From LC029 sp036676475 (lineage in GTDB: Bacteria > Bacillota > Bacilli > Aneurinibacillales > RAOX-1), in contig JAKFCU010000112.1 in NCBI GenBank assembly GCA_036676475.1, positions 1-64,000 on the forward strand: DNA of 64,000 nucleotides, given 5' to 3'. A program made the position numbers and the translations under genes. Every line of letters starts with the position of its first letter. Position 1 is the first letter of the stretch. The notes beneath the pieces are model-generated. The model was not told the DNA's origin. It saw only the letters and a list, made by a program, of their open reading frames with translations, and did no database searches. Shown one piece after another: positions 25,308-33,421 of this stretch.

Positions 25308-25831
25308 TCACGCCAATGGTAAACACGCGGAAATTGTGTTAAGTGACGGTTCCACGGATTATCAAAAACAATCTTCGTCTTGGCGGGTGAATTTAATAAA
25401 TTATGCGGACCATCATCAACCAAAATATCTCCAGCGACTAAATCCTTCCGATGTGTAAGGATCAAATTAGGCTTGGGAAGGAAGGGTAAATTTTCCTCAA
25501 TCCAAAAGTATTTATCTTCATAGGCATAATGATCGCTTGCTGTCACAAAAACAATATCATATAAATAGGAGAGCTTTCCAACTCCTTCAATAGCACCTGG
25601 CTTTGGCGGAAGTTTTCTGAAAAATCCCGGTGACTTGTTGATCTCTTCAAAAATCATCCGAGAAACATCTTGAGGAAGATAATTACTAATATTCCACTGT
25701 GTCCATTCCTCACGATCGTAAAGAATACCTGTTTTTTCATACAAATGTTTAATCCATGTTAAAGATTGATCCACTGTAACATCGTCCATATCCAGCAAAA
25801 GAACTTTTTTTGGTGTTTTCATCCCAGGCAT
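25256..25831 (-). CDS. 5'(3')-deoxyribonucleotidase-like HAD phosphatase
   Basis: 191 residues, HAD superfamily, NT5C group. Motif I is LLDMDDVTVD (nucleophile Asp and acid Asp), motif II FVTASDHY, and motif IV GDILVDDGPHN. Expected reaction: dephosphorylation of deoxynucleoside monophosphates. The last 11 residues (after WRELLDLL) are read from the remnant of a VOC gene in a different frame, so the natural tail was probably replaced; catalytic parts are intact. Confidence 0.8.
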   Translation of the reverse strand: MPGMKTPKKVLLLDMDDVTVDQSLTWIKHLYEKTGILYDREEWTQWNISNYLPQDVSRMIFEEINKSPGFFRKLPPKPGAIEGVGKLSYLYDIVFVTASDHYAYEDKYFWIEENLPFLPKPNLILTHRKDLVAGDILVDDGPHNLLNSPAKTKIVFDNPWNRHLTQFPRVYHWRELLDLLIRPELRLIRSS

Positions 25832-25959
25832 ATCTGATCTCCTTTGGAAGATGACATCTATGAAGATATCTTAACATGGTTTTGTATAAAGATTATTAAT
25901 TTTTAGTTAAAATAAAGTGATAAAGGTATCCGTTCAGGCTGAGAAACTTCAAATTATGA

Positions 25960-25994
25960 AATAAACCTTCATCCTTTTAGGATGAAGGTTTATT
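25960..25994. terminator. Hairpin after the heme-protein operon
   Basis: AATAAACCTTCATCC and GGATGAAGGTTTATT form a 15-pair perfect stem with a five-base loop, eight bases past the stop codon of the minus-strand operon. Confidence 0.75.
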
Positions 25995-26001
25995 TATATG
26001 G

Positions 26002-27036
26002 CTATTTTTTTTCAAAAATCATCTTATAAACGCCTAGGTTGTATGCGTGGTCCCATTGTTCATTGTTGAAAGTGGCCACACCGAAGTAATATTCTTTGTT
26101 CAAATCAGAGAAATCAACATCATACTTGCTTCCGGTGGATAATTTGCGTCCCCATTCCAGTGTCCACTTTTCATCCTTCCATATTCCTTTGGCTGGAATA
26201 TCTCCAGCATCTCCGATGGCCAGTTCAACGACATGGCCAGGTAGGCGGTCTCCTTTTTTAAACTGTCCGTTGTCGACGAATGGTACAGCTTCTTCTTTCA
26301 TGATGAAAGAAGAGCTCACCAACGGATTTTCAGGGTTTTTAAACATGTATATAGGACGGTTTGTTTTTTTATCAAAATTTTTGACGTATCCGCCGGAATC
26401 TTTAGGATCCCCATTACGGCCGGCTTCTTCAGCGGGCTTTCCGTTTTCCTTGATTTCACCCTTCTTGAACCAATCAACGTATTGGTCATCGATATAGCCA
26501 GCAGGATTGGTCCGGGCTCCTTTCCAATGCCATTGATCAATCAGTTCACCAGGTTGGCTTGTGCGATGGGCACCGTATTTCGTTGCCCCTTCTTCACCAT
26601 GGCAAGAGGCCATACAGCCCTTTTCGTTAAAAATTTTGGTCGAATCATTAATGTTCCAGTATATGGAGAACTTATCTTCGTAATACGCGCCTCCGCCTGG
26701 CAATTGGTTCCATTTTTTCCCGTCAAATTCAATCGGCATGCGGTCCAAATCTTCTCGTTCATCCTCCCATTGGGCCAGGAAGTAAACGTGGGTATCAGTA
26801 TACATCGATTTCATTGTAACGGTTGTTTGACCTGAACGGCCCCCAGTGACTGGAATCTCAACGACAGGGGCTTTTTCCCAAAAGTCTTCGCCCTTACCAT
26901 CTAGTTCCGGAACTTCCGTTGTTTTTACGGAATGCAAGGTACTGTCTCCTGTATTCAAGGCATAGCCAGCTACGGAGACTAGGGCAAAGCAGATGCCTAT
27001 CATCAATATGGATAATATCCAGTGTTTCAATTTCAT
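26002..27036 (-). CDS. Membrane-anchored ethylbenzene dehydrogenase-like heme-binding protein
   Basis: 344 residues. An N-terminal signal anchor (about 7-27) places the rest outside the membrane. The body matches the cytochrome c-552/DMSO-reductase gamma-like heme domain (EB_dh): LDGKGEDFWEKAP, VYFLAQWEDE, DKFSIYWNIND, the CMASCH heme motif (C141, C145, H146), and WHWKGARTNPAGYIDDQY. Relatives bind heme as electron-transfer subunits, but no molybdenum partner is encoded nearby. It is the last gene of an operon with a PepSY-type membrane protein and a 33-residue membrane peptide, behind Fur boxes; extracellular ferric or heme reduction is a plausible but unproven role. Confidence 0.82.
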   Translation of the reverse strand: MKLKHWILSILMIGICFALVSVAGYALNTGDSTLHSVKTTEVPELDGKGEDFWEKAPVVEIPVTGGRSGQTTVTMKSMYTDTHVYFLAQWEDEREDLDRMPIEFDGKKWNQLPGGGAYYEDKFSIYWNINDSTKIFNEKGCMASCHGEEGATKYGAHRTSQPGELIDQWHWKGARTNPAGYIDDQYVDWFKKGEIKENGKPAEEAGRNGDPKDSGGYVKNFDKKTNRPIYMFKNPENPLVSSSFIMKEEAVPFVDNGQFKKGDRLPGHVVELAIGDAGDIPAKGIWKDEKWTLEWGRKLSTGSKYDVDFSDLNKEYYFGVATFNNEQWDHAYNLGVYKMIFEKK

Positions 27037-27049
27037 GTTTGTCCCGCCT

Positions 27050-27151
27050 TTAGTAATGAATCGGATTTCTTAATAAGAATGAGGCTCCGTAAAAGAGAGC
27101 CCAAAGGATGGCCACAAAAATGGCTGAATAAGTCCATTCATTTAATGTCAT
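27050..27151 (-). CDS. 33-residue single-helix membrane protein
   Basis: Too short for ordinary gene finding. The frame MTLNEWTYSAIFVAILWALF continues to YGASFLLRNPIHY and stop, with one hydrophobic helix at about 8-28. TAGGAGG lies nine bases before the ATG. It sits 13 bases from the following heme-protein gene and 39 bases after the PepSY-type gene, so it belongs to the same transcript and is probably a small subunit of the same membrane complex. Confidence 0.72.
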   Translation of the reverse strand: MTLNEWTYSAIFVAILWALFYGASFLLRNPIHY

Positions 27152-27190
27152 TTCATTTTTCCTCCTACTTTCGGTTCCATCTTGAATCTC

Positions 27191-27532
27191 TTAAGCAGAA
27201 TGTGATTGTGCTGCTTTTTGGGTGCTGCTTGATTTCTTTTTGGCTTTAGCTTTGGCGCCATGGGCCCATAAGTAGACTCCCGATGCGCTCAAATAAATAA
27301 GCACGGCACCGACGATGTCAATGATCGATCTTCCCCCTGTGATCAGTCCGGCATGAATCTTTGCCGTGAAAGGGTTTTGTCCAAATTCCGCCGTGTGATT
27401 GAGGATAATGCCGGTTGCTCCCATAAGAATCAAGATGGGAGCGAGAACCAACCCGATATAAATGTGACTCTTGCGGAAAAAGCGGGCCAGGTCTGTTCCT
27501 GTCATGGATTTGGTTGCATTGTTTTTCTGCAT
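27191..27532 (-). CDS. PepSY-associated membrane protein
   Basis: 113 residues, two hydrophobic helices (about 24-46 and 68-90). The opening FFRKSHIYIGLVLAPILILMGATGIILNH is the helix-His pattern (broken here by no gap, H22, H46) of PepSY-TM proteins, in which His residues can hold heme b and help move electrons across the membrane. A Lys/Ala-rich tail (about 92-105) lies in the cytosol. AGGAGG precedes the ATG. First gene of the Fur-boxed operon. Confidence 0.75.
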   Translation of the reverse strand: MQKNNATKSMTGTDLARFFRKSHIYIGLVLAPILILMGATGIILNHTAEFGQNPFTAKIHAGLITGGRSIIDIVGAVLIYLSASGVYLWAHGAKAKAKKKSSSTQKAAQSHSA

Positions 27533-27609
27533 GTGATTAACCTCCTATTTCTCATTTTTTCAAAACTTCACTACGAATAAAGATAAGCTAAGAATCTCCT
27601 CCTATAATT

Positions 27610-27656
27610 GATAGTGATTATTATTAATAATGTAACTGACAATGATTATTGTAATC
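27610..27656 (-). promoter_or_regulatory. Two Fur-like boxes before the heme-protein operon
   Basis: GATAGTGATTATTATTAAT (27610) and GACAATGATTATTGTAATC (27638) each match the 19-base Fur consensus at 14 positions. A candidate minus-strand promoter (TTGCAT, 16 bases, TACAAT) overlaps the second. Two boxes in tandem imply tight repression when iron is sufficient. Confidence 0.65.
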
Positions 27657-27969
27657 ATTCTTTCAGAAAATGCAACCTTTTTTTTAAAAAAAAGAGAAAG
27701 TTGATACGTAGTTACCAGAAGATATTTTGGTGTTAATTTTTAACTGGAAAAATTCACCTGCCAATGTGGGCATTGAAAAGCCCCTTAAAGGCAAAAAAGG
27801 TATAATTATAGTATCAAATTCAGATGACCATGGAGTCATACCCCGAACGATCGCTCATCGAGAGAACACAATTCACCAAAGAATAAAATTCTTTTATGAT
27901 TAAACACCTCTCCCTCCTATTCTGGTTGAACCCATGTAATTTATTAATAAATATATTGCAATTTCAATT

Positions 27970-27988
27970 GATTATGATTATCATTACT
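27970..27988 (+). promoter_or_regulatory. Fur-like box before the MCP gene
   Basis: GATTATGATTATCATTACT matches the 19-base Fur consensus at about 15 positions and lies 80 bases before the chemoreceptor start. Confidence 0.6.
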
Positions 27989-28066
27989 ATTAATGTAAAT
28001 ATTACCAAGGGAAGTCCGTTTTTTAAAAAAAGGATCGGTCTTGCCTAATGGCGGAGGATTGCTATC

Positions 28067-29785
28067 ATGCTTAAAAACATGTCCATTAAAAATAAGTTAT
28101 TGACAGCCTTTTCCATTCTTATCTTGATTTTTATTTTAGCGGCAACCTATAACATTATCATGATAGACAAAATTCAACATTTAGCTGATGTTATGGAAAA
28201 ACGCGCAAATAAACGAGAAATGGTACAGAAATTTGTTTACTACACAGAAGTGATGAGCAGCAATCAAGCTGATTTGATCATAAATGAAAATAAGCAAATG
28301 ATTGTCGAGTTTAGGAAAAACACCAAAACCGCAAAAGAGTATTTAAATCACATCACAGAAGCAGCAAACACAAATGAAGAACAACAGATCTTAAATGAAT
28401 TAAGGATGGAGTTTATTAAATACTCTAATTACTTCGGAAAAATACTGGCAATTTATGAACGGAAAACAAAAATCTCTAATGAGGAATTAAAATACCTTTA
28501 CCAAAAAACAGATAATCAAATTGATAAAATTAAAAATAACGTTTTCGTATTAACCAATGAAATGGTCGATATTTCTGATAATGAATATAAGAAAAGCCAA
28601 CAAGAATTGGCTAGTTTGATTAACAAAACACAAGTTTTATTTATTCTTTCTATTTTTTCTGGAAGTCTATTAGCAATAATGTTCGCTCTTTGGTTAGCAA
28701 AAAAAATTACCGATCCTATTCGTGAAATTGTACAATTAGCCCAAAATATTGCTAAAGGTGACCTGCGGGGAGACGTTACGATTGATTCAGGAGACGAAAT
28801 AGGTCAACTTTCATGGAGTATTCAGGAGATGGTGACAAGTCTTCGGTCCTTAATTGGCGAAACGGCTTATGGGGCCCAACACATCGCGCAAACTTCACGA
28901 GAATTATTAACTAGCACAAGCCAAAATCAGATAACCACTCAGCAAATTAGTAGTATTATGGATGAAGTAGCAGCAGGAAGCACTAGACAAGCGGATCAAA
29001 CAAGACAAATTTCGGAAATGTTCGATATAACCGTAGAAGAAATGAGAAGAGGATATAATAGAATCCAAGCAACATTAGAAAATGCCTCTCAATCTAGTGA
29101 AATATCAAAAGAAGGTGAGTACGCCATCTTTAATGCCATTAAACATTTGAATTCAGTTAGGGAGAACGTTATTTTTGCAACGGATTCTATTCAAAAGCTA
29201 GGTCGCCGTTCAGAAGAAATTCAAACCATCATTACGGTTATTACGGACTTATCAAAACAAACCAATTTGTTAGCATTAAATGCAGCCATTGAAGCAGCTA
29301 GAGCTGGTGAACACGGTAAAGGATTTGCCGTGGTTGCCCAAGAAGTCCGAAAATTGGCGGAAAGCTCAAGTGATTCTGCCCAACAAATTATTTCTCTTAT
29401 CAAGGATATCCAAGCAGAAACGTACCTTACTGTTCAAACGATGGAAAGTAATCAAGATGCAATCGAACAACAGGTGGATATGATTAAAAAAGGAGGAGAT
29501 GTAATTCAAACGATTGTAAAACATGTACAGCAGACAGAAACAGATACGAAAGAAATAAAACAATTATTTAATCATGTAAATGAAAATGTGAGTCATTTAC
29601 TACATACAGTAAAAGAGATTTCAGCAATAGCACAAGAATCCGCTGCTGCTGCACAAGAAATTAATGCGGTAACAGAGGAACAGTTACAATCGGTTTCACA
29701 TATTGACATGAGATCACAAGAACTGTCTAACTTAGCAGAAAGATTAGATCATCAAGTTAATAAGTTCACTCTACATAAATCGTAA
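28067..29785 (+). CDS. Methyl-accepting chemotaxis protein
   Basis: 572 residues. TM1 about 12-32, an extracellular four-helix-type sensor domain 33-185, TM2 about 188-210, HAMP 211-265, then the signalling domain whose hairpin tip carries NLLALNAAIEAARAGEHGKGFAVVA. Adaptation helices flank it. GGCGGAGG lies before the ATG. The upstream Fur-like box suggests the receptor is made under iron limitation. The ligand is unknown; base composition of the sensor part is AT-rich compared with neighbours. Confidence 0.92.
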   Translation: MLKNMSIKNKLLTAFSILILIFILAATYNIIMIDKIQHLADVMEKRANKREMVQKFVYYTEVMSSNQADLIINENKQMIVEFRKNTKTAKEYLNHITEAANTNEEQQILNELRMEFIKYSNYFGKILAIYERKTKISNEELKYLYQKTDNQIDKIKNNVFVLTNEMVDISDNEYKKSQQELASLINKTQVLFILSIFSGSLLAIMFALWLAKKITDPIREIVQLAQNIAKGDLRGDVTIDSGDEIGQLSWSIQEMVTSLRSLIGETAYGAQHIAQTSRELLTSTSQNQITTQQISSIMDEVAAGSTRQADQTRQISEMFDITVEEMRRGYNRIQATLENASQSSEISKEGEYAIFNAIKHLNSVRENVIFATDSIQKLGRRSEEIQTIITVITDLSKQTNLLALNAAIEAARAGEHGKGFAVVAQEVRKLAESSSDSAQQIISLIKDIQAETYLTVQTMESNQDAIEQQVDMIKKGGDVIQTIVKHVQQTETDTKEIKQLFNHVNENVSHLLHTVKEISAIAQESAAAAQEINAVTEEQLQSVSHIDMRSQELSNLAERLDHQVNKFTLHKS

Positions 29786-29936
29786 AGACTTTGATCGGAA
29801 GACAATAAGTGCTTTTTCTCCGATAAAATATAAAATGACCTTTTACTCATGCTTTAGTATAATGGAAATAGATAGTTTATTGAAAATACAGCATAACATG
29901 AAATGGGATGCTGCAAATTTAGGAGGAAATCGAGAT

Positions 29937-30494
29937 ATGTCTACAGAAACTTTAACCCCATGGAGCCAAGAATTGTCGAATCCATCTGTACAAGATGCGT
30001 TAACAGCACTCATTCAAAAGCTACCTCAAATTAATGAGGCAGTAGCCAAAATGGAGCAGGGTATCGGGGTGATTTCTGCCATGGCTATGGATACCCAAAC
30101 GTTCAACAATATAACTGAACCTATTTCACAAATCTCTAAAGTGGCACTAAATAAAGAAAATGTGGAGGCCCTTGCTTCTATTGCAGACAAACTGCCGAGG
30201 ATAGCCCAGTCCTTGGAATTGCTAGAAAAGGTAGTTCCACTACTTGATTCAGTAGCACAGAAAGAAAATTGGGTTGCGATGGCTGACTTAGTAGAAGTGT
30301 TAGCAGCACCTGTCACAGAACGTGTACAGGGCGGAATGTCCATCGTGAAGGAAGCGAAAGAACGTTCTGAGCGGAATACAAGCACTGTGTCAATTTTCGG
30401 TGCATTGAAGTTATTAAAAGATCCTCTAGTTCAAGATGGACTAAAATTCATCCAAGCTCTGCTGGAGGTTTCCAACGAAAAAAGGAAGGCCTAA
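29937..30494 (+). CDS. DUF1641 protein
   Basis: 185 residues, DUF1641 (YrhD-like), a helical family of unknown function whose members often lie next to formate dehydrogenase or other oxidoreductase genes. The hallmark near the C-terminus is FGALKLLKDPLVQDGLKF. AGGAGG lies before this ATG, while the 34-codon extension has none. No dehydrogenase is adjacent here. It follows the MCP gene by 150 bases and may be separate. Confidence 0.78.
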   Translation: MSTETLTPWSQELSNPSVQDALTALIQKLPQINEAVAKMEQGIGVISAMAMDTQTFNNITEPISQISKVALNKENVEALASIADKLPRIAQSLELLEKVVPLLDSVAQKENWVAMADLVEVLAAPVTERVQGGMSIVKEAKERSERNTSTVSIFGALKLLKDPLVQDGLKFIQALLEVSNEKRKA

Positions 30495-30590
30495 TGATCG
30501 CTAATGGTAAAGCAAATGCTTCACCTTGGCTATGGAGGCGGCCCCTCATAAGATAGCCATCCATGCTTGTATCGACTCGCTGAACAACAA

Positions 30591-30629
30591 AATCCCCCTG
30601 TTTACCTATTTCGTATAAACAGGGGGATT
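30591..30629. terminator. Strong bidirectional hairpin
   Basis: AATCCCCCTGTTTA and TAAACAGGGGGATT pair perfectly over 14 positions with an 11-base loop, between convergent genes. Confidence 0.8.
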
Positions 30630-30652
30630 CATATTGATTCTTCTAAGACCAC

Positions 30653-30850
30653 TTATATTACTTCCTTCCCTAGCTTCCAACCTTTTTTGGTATAAGCAAT
30701 GAAATCATGTATCGTTCTTTTCGGATAATCCGAAGTCATATCATCGGAATAGGTCACCGATGTTTTATCTTGACAAGACCAGCACTCTGACCGATTCCTT
30801 TCCATAAGGGACAACACTTCTCCGCAATGGATGCAAGAATCAGGAACCAC
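30653..30850 (-). CDS. Small zinc-ribbon protein
   Basis: 65 residues with CIHC and CWSC pairs about 17 residues apart, then a basic/aromatic tail (FIAYTKKGWKLGKE). GTG is chosen since AGAGGAGG lies seven bases before it; the outer ATG has no site and the inner ATG overlapping this spot is out of frame. Upstream on the same strand are decayed micro-ORFs. Function unknown. Confidence 0.6.
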   Translation of the reverse strand: MVPDSCIHCGEVLSLMERNRSECWSCQDKTSVTYSDDMTSDYPKRTIHDFIAYTKKGWKLGKEVI

Positions 30851-31394
30851 ATCTTGACCTCCTCTATTTTGGTATTTCGTTCTCAAACCTTACGTATCTC
30901 GTCTTTACCCCCTGCATGGCAGCGGTTACAAATTTAATTAACCGATATCATGCTTCGCTAACCAACTTCATTGGACTATCTCCCTTCTAATTCGCTTCTC
31001 TTCATCCCCCTCCATCGATAAGGAAAAATGGTTGTTGATGAAGTCACAGACCCAGATAAGCTCATCTATACACAATCATATGTATCATCGACCTCCTGTA
31101 TAGAATAAGATGTTCCCTATCTGCTTTTAATTGTATATCACTTTTAAAATGTTGTAAAAATTCATATTATTCCATTTTGGCTAGTAAATGCCTAGGAATC
31201 TTTTTAAAGCTACTTCATTCGTTTATTTTCATTGTTTTTCGACAAAAAACAGCAACCCACTTTTAAACCGAACGCTTTCGCTTTCAGCGCTACTTGTTGA
31301 GGAATTTTTTCCCGACTCCGACTAATTCAAACACCTGTAAAAGAAAAAAATTCTCCATGTAAATTTATATTATTGAAGAAATATTTTTTGAGTT
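30851..31394. other. Gap with decayed small genes
   Basis: Apart from the frameshifted frame at 30968-31088, a second minus-strand frame follows it, overlapping its stop by ATGA: MKLVSEA, stop, then YRLIKFVTAAMQGVKTRY on to a stop just before the zinc-ribbon gene. The remaining 300 bases show nothing recognisable. Confidence 0.4.
30968..31088 (-). pseudogene. Frameshifted micro-gene of unknown function
   Basis: AGGAGG sits three bases before an ATG that opens only seven codons (MIHMIVY), but a shift of one base continues as DELIWVCDFINNHF and MEGDEEKRIRREIVQ to a stop. The whole is 121 bases, 40 codons plus one base, as expected from a single inserted base. Family unknown. Could also be chance. 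Confidence 0.35.
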
Positions 31395-31592
31395 TCTCTT
31401 CTTGTTGAAGCTAATCGGATTGATCCATTTGGAGTGGGAGGACCTGCTTCCGTTATCATGGATGCCTATCACAAATTCACCAAAACAGGGATCCCCACTT
31501 TTCACTCCAATGACTCCCATATGCAAGCTATTCAAGCCTCCATTCTTTATCATTGATGCATTATTTGTAGCCATGTCGATGGCAGATTAGAA
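31395..31592 (+). pseudogene. Remnant of an RpiR/MurR-type regulator
   Basis: The frame LLVEANRIDPFGVGGPASVI then MDAYHKFTKTGIPTFHSNDS and HMQAIQASIL is the start of the SIS sugar-phosphate domain of RpiR-family regulators (..A.RIDFYGVG.S..VA.DA..KF.RIG........D.HMQ..SA). It ends at TGA (31554); a different frame then gives DALFVAMSMAD. The HTH domain and the rest are missing. It points at gnd, whose RpiR-type neighbour in other bacteria controls pentose phosphate or gluconate genes. Confidence 0.7.
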
Positions 31593-31650
31593 ATCACGAA
31601 AAAAATTTAGAAAAGATCCGGGAAGTCATTTCCTTCAAAGACTTTAGGGG

Positions 31651-31673
31651 AGCTGCGCTAGTAGCTTTCTTAT
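31651..31673 (-). repeat. Dispersed palindromic repeat, locus D (fragment)
   Basis: TAAGAAAGCTACTAGCGCAGC on the minus strand is the first 21 bases of the repeat unit. The TAA stop codon of gnd is also the first triplet of the repeat. Confidence 0.6.
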
Positions 31674-33079
31674 TCAAACCACTGAGTATGAAAAATACCC
31701 TCTTTATCAATACGCTGGTATGTATGGGCTCCAAAGTAATCCCGTTGTGCCTGCAGCAAATTAGCCGGTAAGCTTTCGGTCCGGTAACTGTCAAAATAAG
31801 CTAAGGCACTTGAAAAGGCAGGAACTGGTATGCCATGTTGAACAGCGAGGGAGATGACTTGCCTCCATGCTCCTTGATAGCTTTCCACAATCCCTTGGAA
31901 GTACGGATCAAGCAACAAATTCTTTAATTCTGAATTCCGATCATAGGCATCTTTAATTTGTTGGAGGAATTGGGCACGGATAATGCATCCTCCTCGAAAA
32001 ATCATGGAAATATTTCCGTAGTTTAAATTCCAGTTGTACTCTTCCGATGCAGCACGCATTTGGGCAAATCCCTGAGCATACGAACAGATCTTGCTAGCAA
32101 AAAGAGCTTTGCGAATGGCTTCTATAAATTCCTGCTTGTCTCCAGTAAAGAACGATTCCTGAGGCCCTTTTAAAATTCGGCTTGCCATCACTCGCTCATC
32201 CTTCATGGCAGATAAAAAACGGGAGAAGACGGACTCAGTGATAATCGATAAAGGCACTCCCAAATCCAGAGAACTCTGACTTGTCCATTTCCCCGTTCCC
32301 TTTTGACCAGCGGTATCCAAGATCATATCCACAAGCGGTTTGCCGGTATCAGGGTCCATCTTGGTAAAGATATCAGCTGTAATTTCAATTAAGTAGCTAT
32401 CTAGTTCACCCTTGTTCCATTCAGAAAAGATCTCATGAAGCTCTTGGGCATCCAATTGGAGCACGTTCTTCAAAAGATGATACGCCTCACAAATAAGCTG
32501 CATATCCCCATACTCAATCCCGTTATGTACCATTTTGACATAGTGACCTGCCCCATCGGGTCCAATATATATGCAGCAAGGGGCACCCTGGACTTTCGCC
32601 GAGATCGCTGTAAGAATCGGCTCCACCAGCTGATAGGCATCCTCCTGTCCACCTGGCATAATAGCAGGTCCTTTCAAAGCACCTTCTTCTCCTCCAGAAA
32701 CACCTGCTCCAATATAACGGAATCCTTCTGATTCGAGTGCTTTATTACGACGAAGGGTGTCTACAAAGTAGGAGTTCCCCCCATCAATTAATATATCTCC
32801 TTGTGATAAGAGCGGTTTTAATTGATTAATGGTAGCATCCGTAGGCTCCCCGGCCTTTACCATAATGAGGATTTTTCTTGGCGTTTCCAAGGATTCTACA
32901 AATTCCTCCAGAGAATAAGTCCCAACTAAATTTTTTCCTGATGCTTCCTTCAATAACTCTTCAGTCTTATCAGAGGATCGATTGTATACCGATACGGTAA
33001 ATCCCCGGCTCTCGATATTTAAAGCCAAATTTTTCCCCATTACCGCTAATCCAATGACACCGATTTGTTGCTTGGACAT
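31670..33079 (-). CDS. gnd: 6-phosphogluconate dehydrogenase (decarboxylating)
   Basis: 469 residues, full length. Oxidises 6-phosphogluconate to ribulose 5-phosphate. Nucleotide-binding GLAVMGKNLALNIESRG at the start with YNRSSDKT favouring NADP, substrate site GGNSYFVDT and SGGEEGAL, and the catalytic GPDGAGHYVKMVHNGIEYG. The inner ATG (GAAGGGTGG upstream) fits the family's N-terminus MSKQQIGVIGL. The RpiR relic on the 3' side suggests loss of a local regulator. Confidence 0.95.
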   Translation of the reverse strand: MSKQQIGVIGLAVMGKNLALNIESRGFTVSVYNRSSDKTEELLKEASGKNLVGTYSLEEFVESLETPRKILIMVKAGEPTDATINQLKPLLSQGDILIDGGNSYFVDTLRRNKALESEGFRYIGAGVSGGEEGALKGPAIMPGGQEDAYQLVEPILTAISAKVQGAPCCIYIGPDGAGHYVKMVHNGIEYGDMQLICEAYHLLKNVLQLDAQELHEIFSEWNKGELDSYLIEITADIFTKMDPDTGKPLVDMILDTAGQKGTGKWTSQSSLDLGVPLSIITESVFSRFLSAMKDERVMASRILKGPQESFFTGDKQEFIEAIRKALFASKICSYAQGFAQMRAASEEYNWNLNYGNISMIFRGGCIIRAQFLQQIKDAYDRNSELKNLLLDPYFQGIVESYQGAWRQVISLAVQHGIPVPAFSSALAYFDSYRTESLPANLLQAQRDYFGAHTYQRIDKEGIFHTQWFE

Positions 33080-33381
33080 GTATAGTTCCACCCTTCTTAA
33101 AGTAAAATATGCCCTGCTCTGTCTGAAACGTTTATTATATGAAAAAATATCCATTCATACAAACATTAATCAGAAAACAATTTTCTTCTTTATACACAGA
33201 ATGGTTTTTCGTTATAATTTTCTTCATTGAAACCAATTTGATTCCCTGCCTTCAACCGCGATTGAGAAAGTCAGGTTATTTATGTGCATTTATTTTTATA
33301 CACCTCTTTGATCTTATCCTACTTTATTTATATTTTGGGGGAATCGGAAGCTTGATGGCCCTTATAATGCTTTTAAGGAAG

Positions 33382-33417
33382 AAAAACCCACCTCACGTAT
33401 GTTGTGCGGTGGGTTTT
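33382..33417. terminator. Terminator of the M24 peptidase gene
   Basis: AAAACCCACC and GGTGGGTTTT pair, extended by a partly paired GTGC/TCAC inner stem; the minus strand ends in TTTTTC. Confidence 0.8.
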
Positions 33418-33421
33418 ATAT

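Larger units (their letters stand above)
27533..28066. other. Regulatory gap between the heme operon and the MCP gene
   Basis: Holds two Fur-like boxes for the minus-strand operon and one for the plus-strand MCP gene, listed separately. A plus-strand frame at 27712-27903 (63 codons, no start with a ribosome site) encodes VGIEKPLKGKKGIIIVSNSD among others; it may be a relic but matches no family I know. The 16-mer CCCGAACGATCGCTCA at 27842 recurs with one change at 61323. Confidence 0.45.

Noticed and set aside
26141..26146. Classical c-type heme site (CXXCH) in the EB_dh-like protein
   Set aside because: The motif is CX3CH (CMASCH), usual for this family, so covalent c-type heme should not be assumed.
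27712..27903. 63-codon plus-strand frame before the MCP gene
   Set aside because: No start with a ribosome site and no family recognised; mentioned in the gap entry only.
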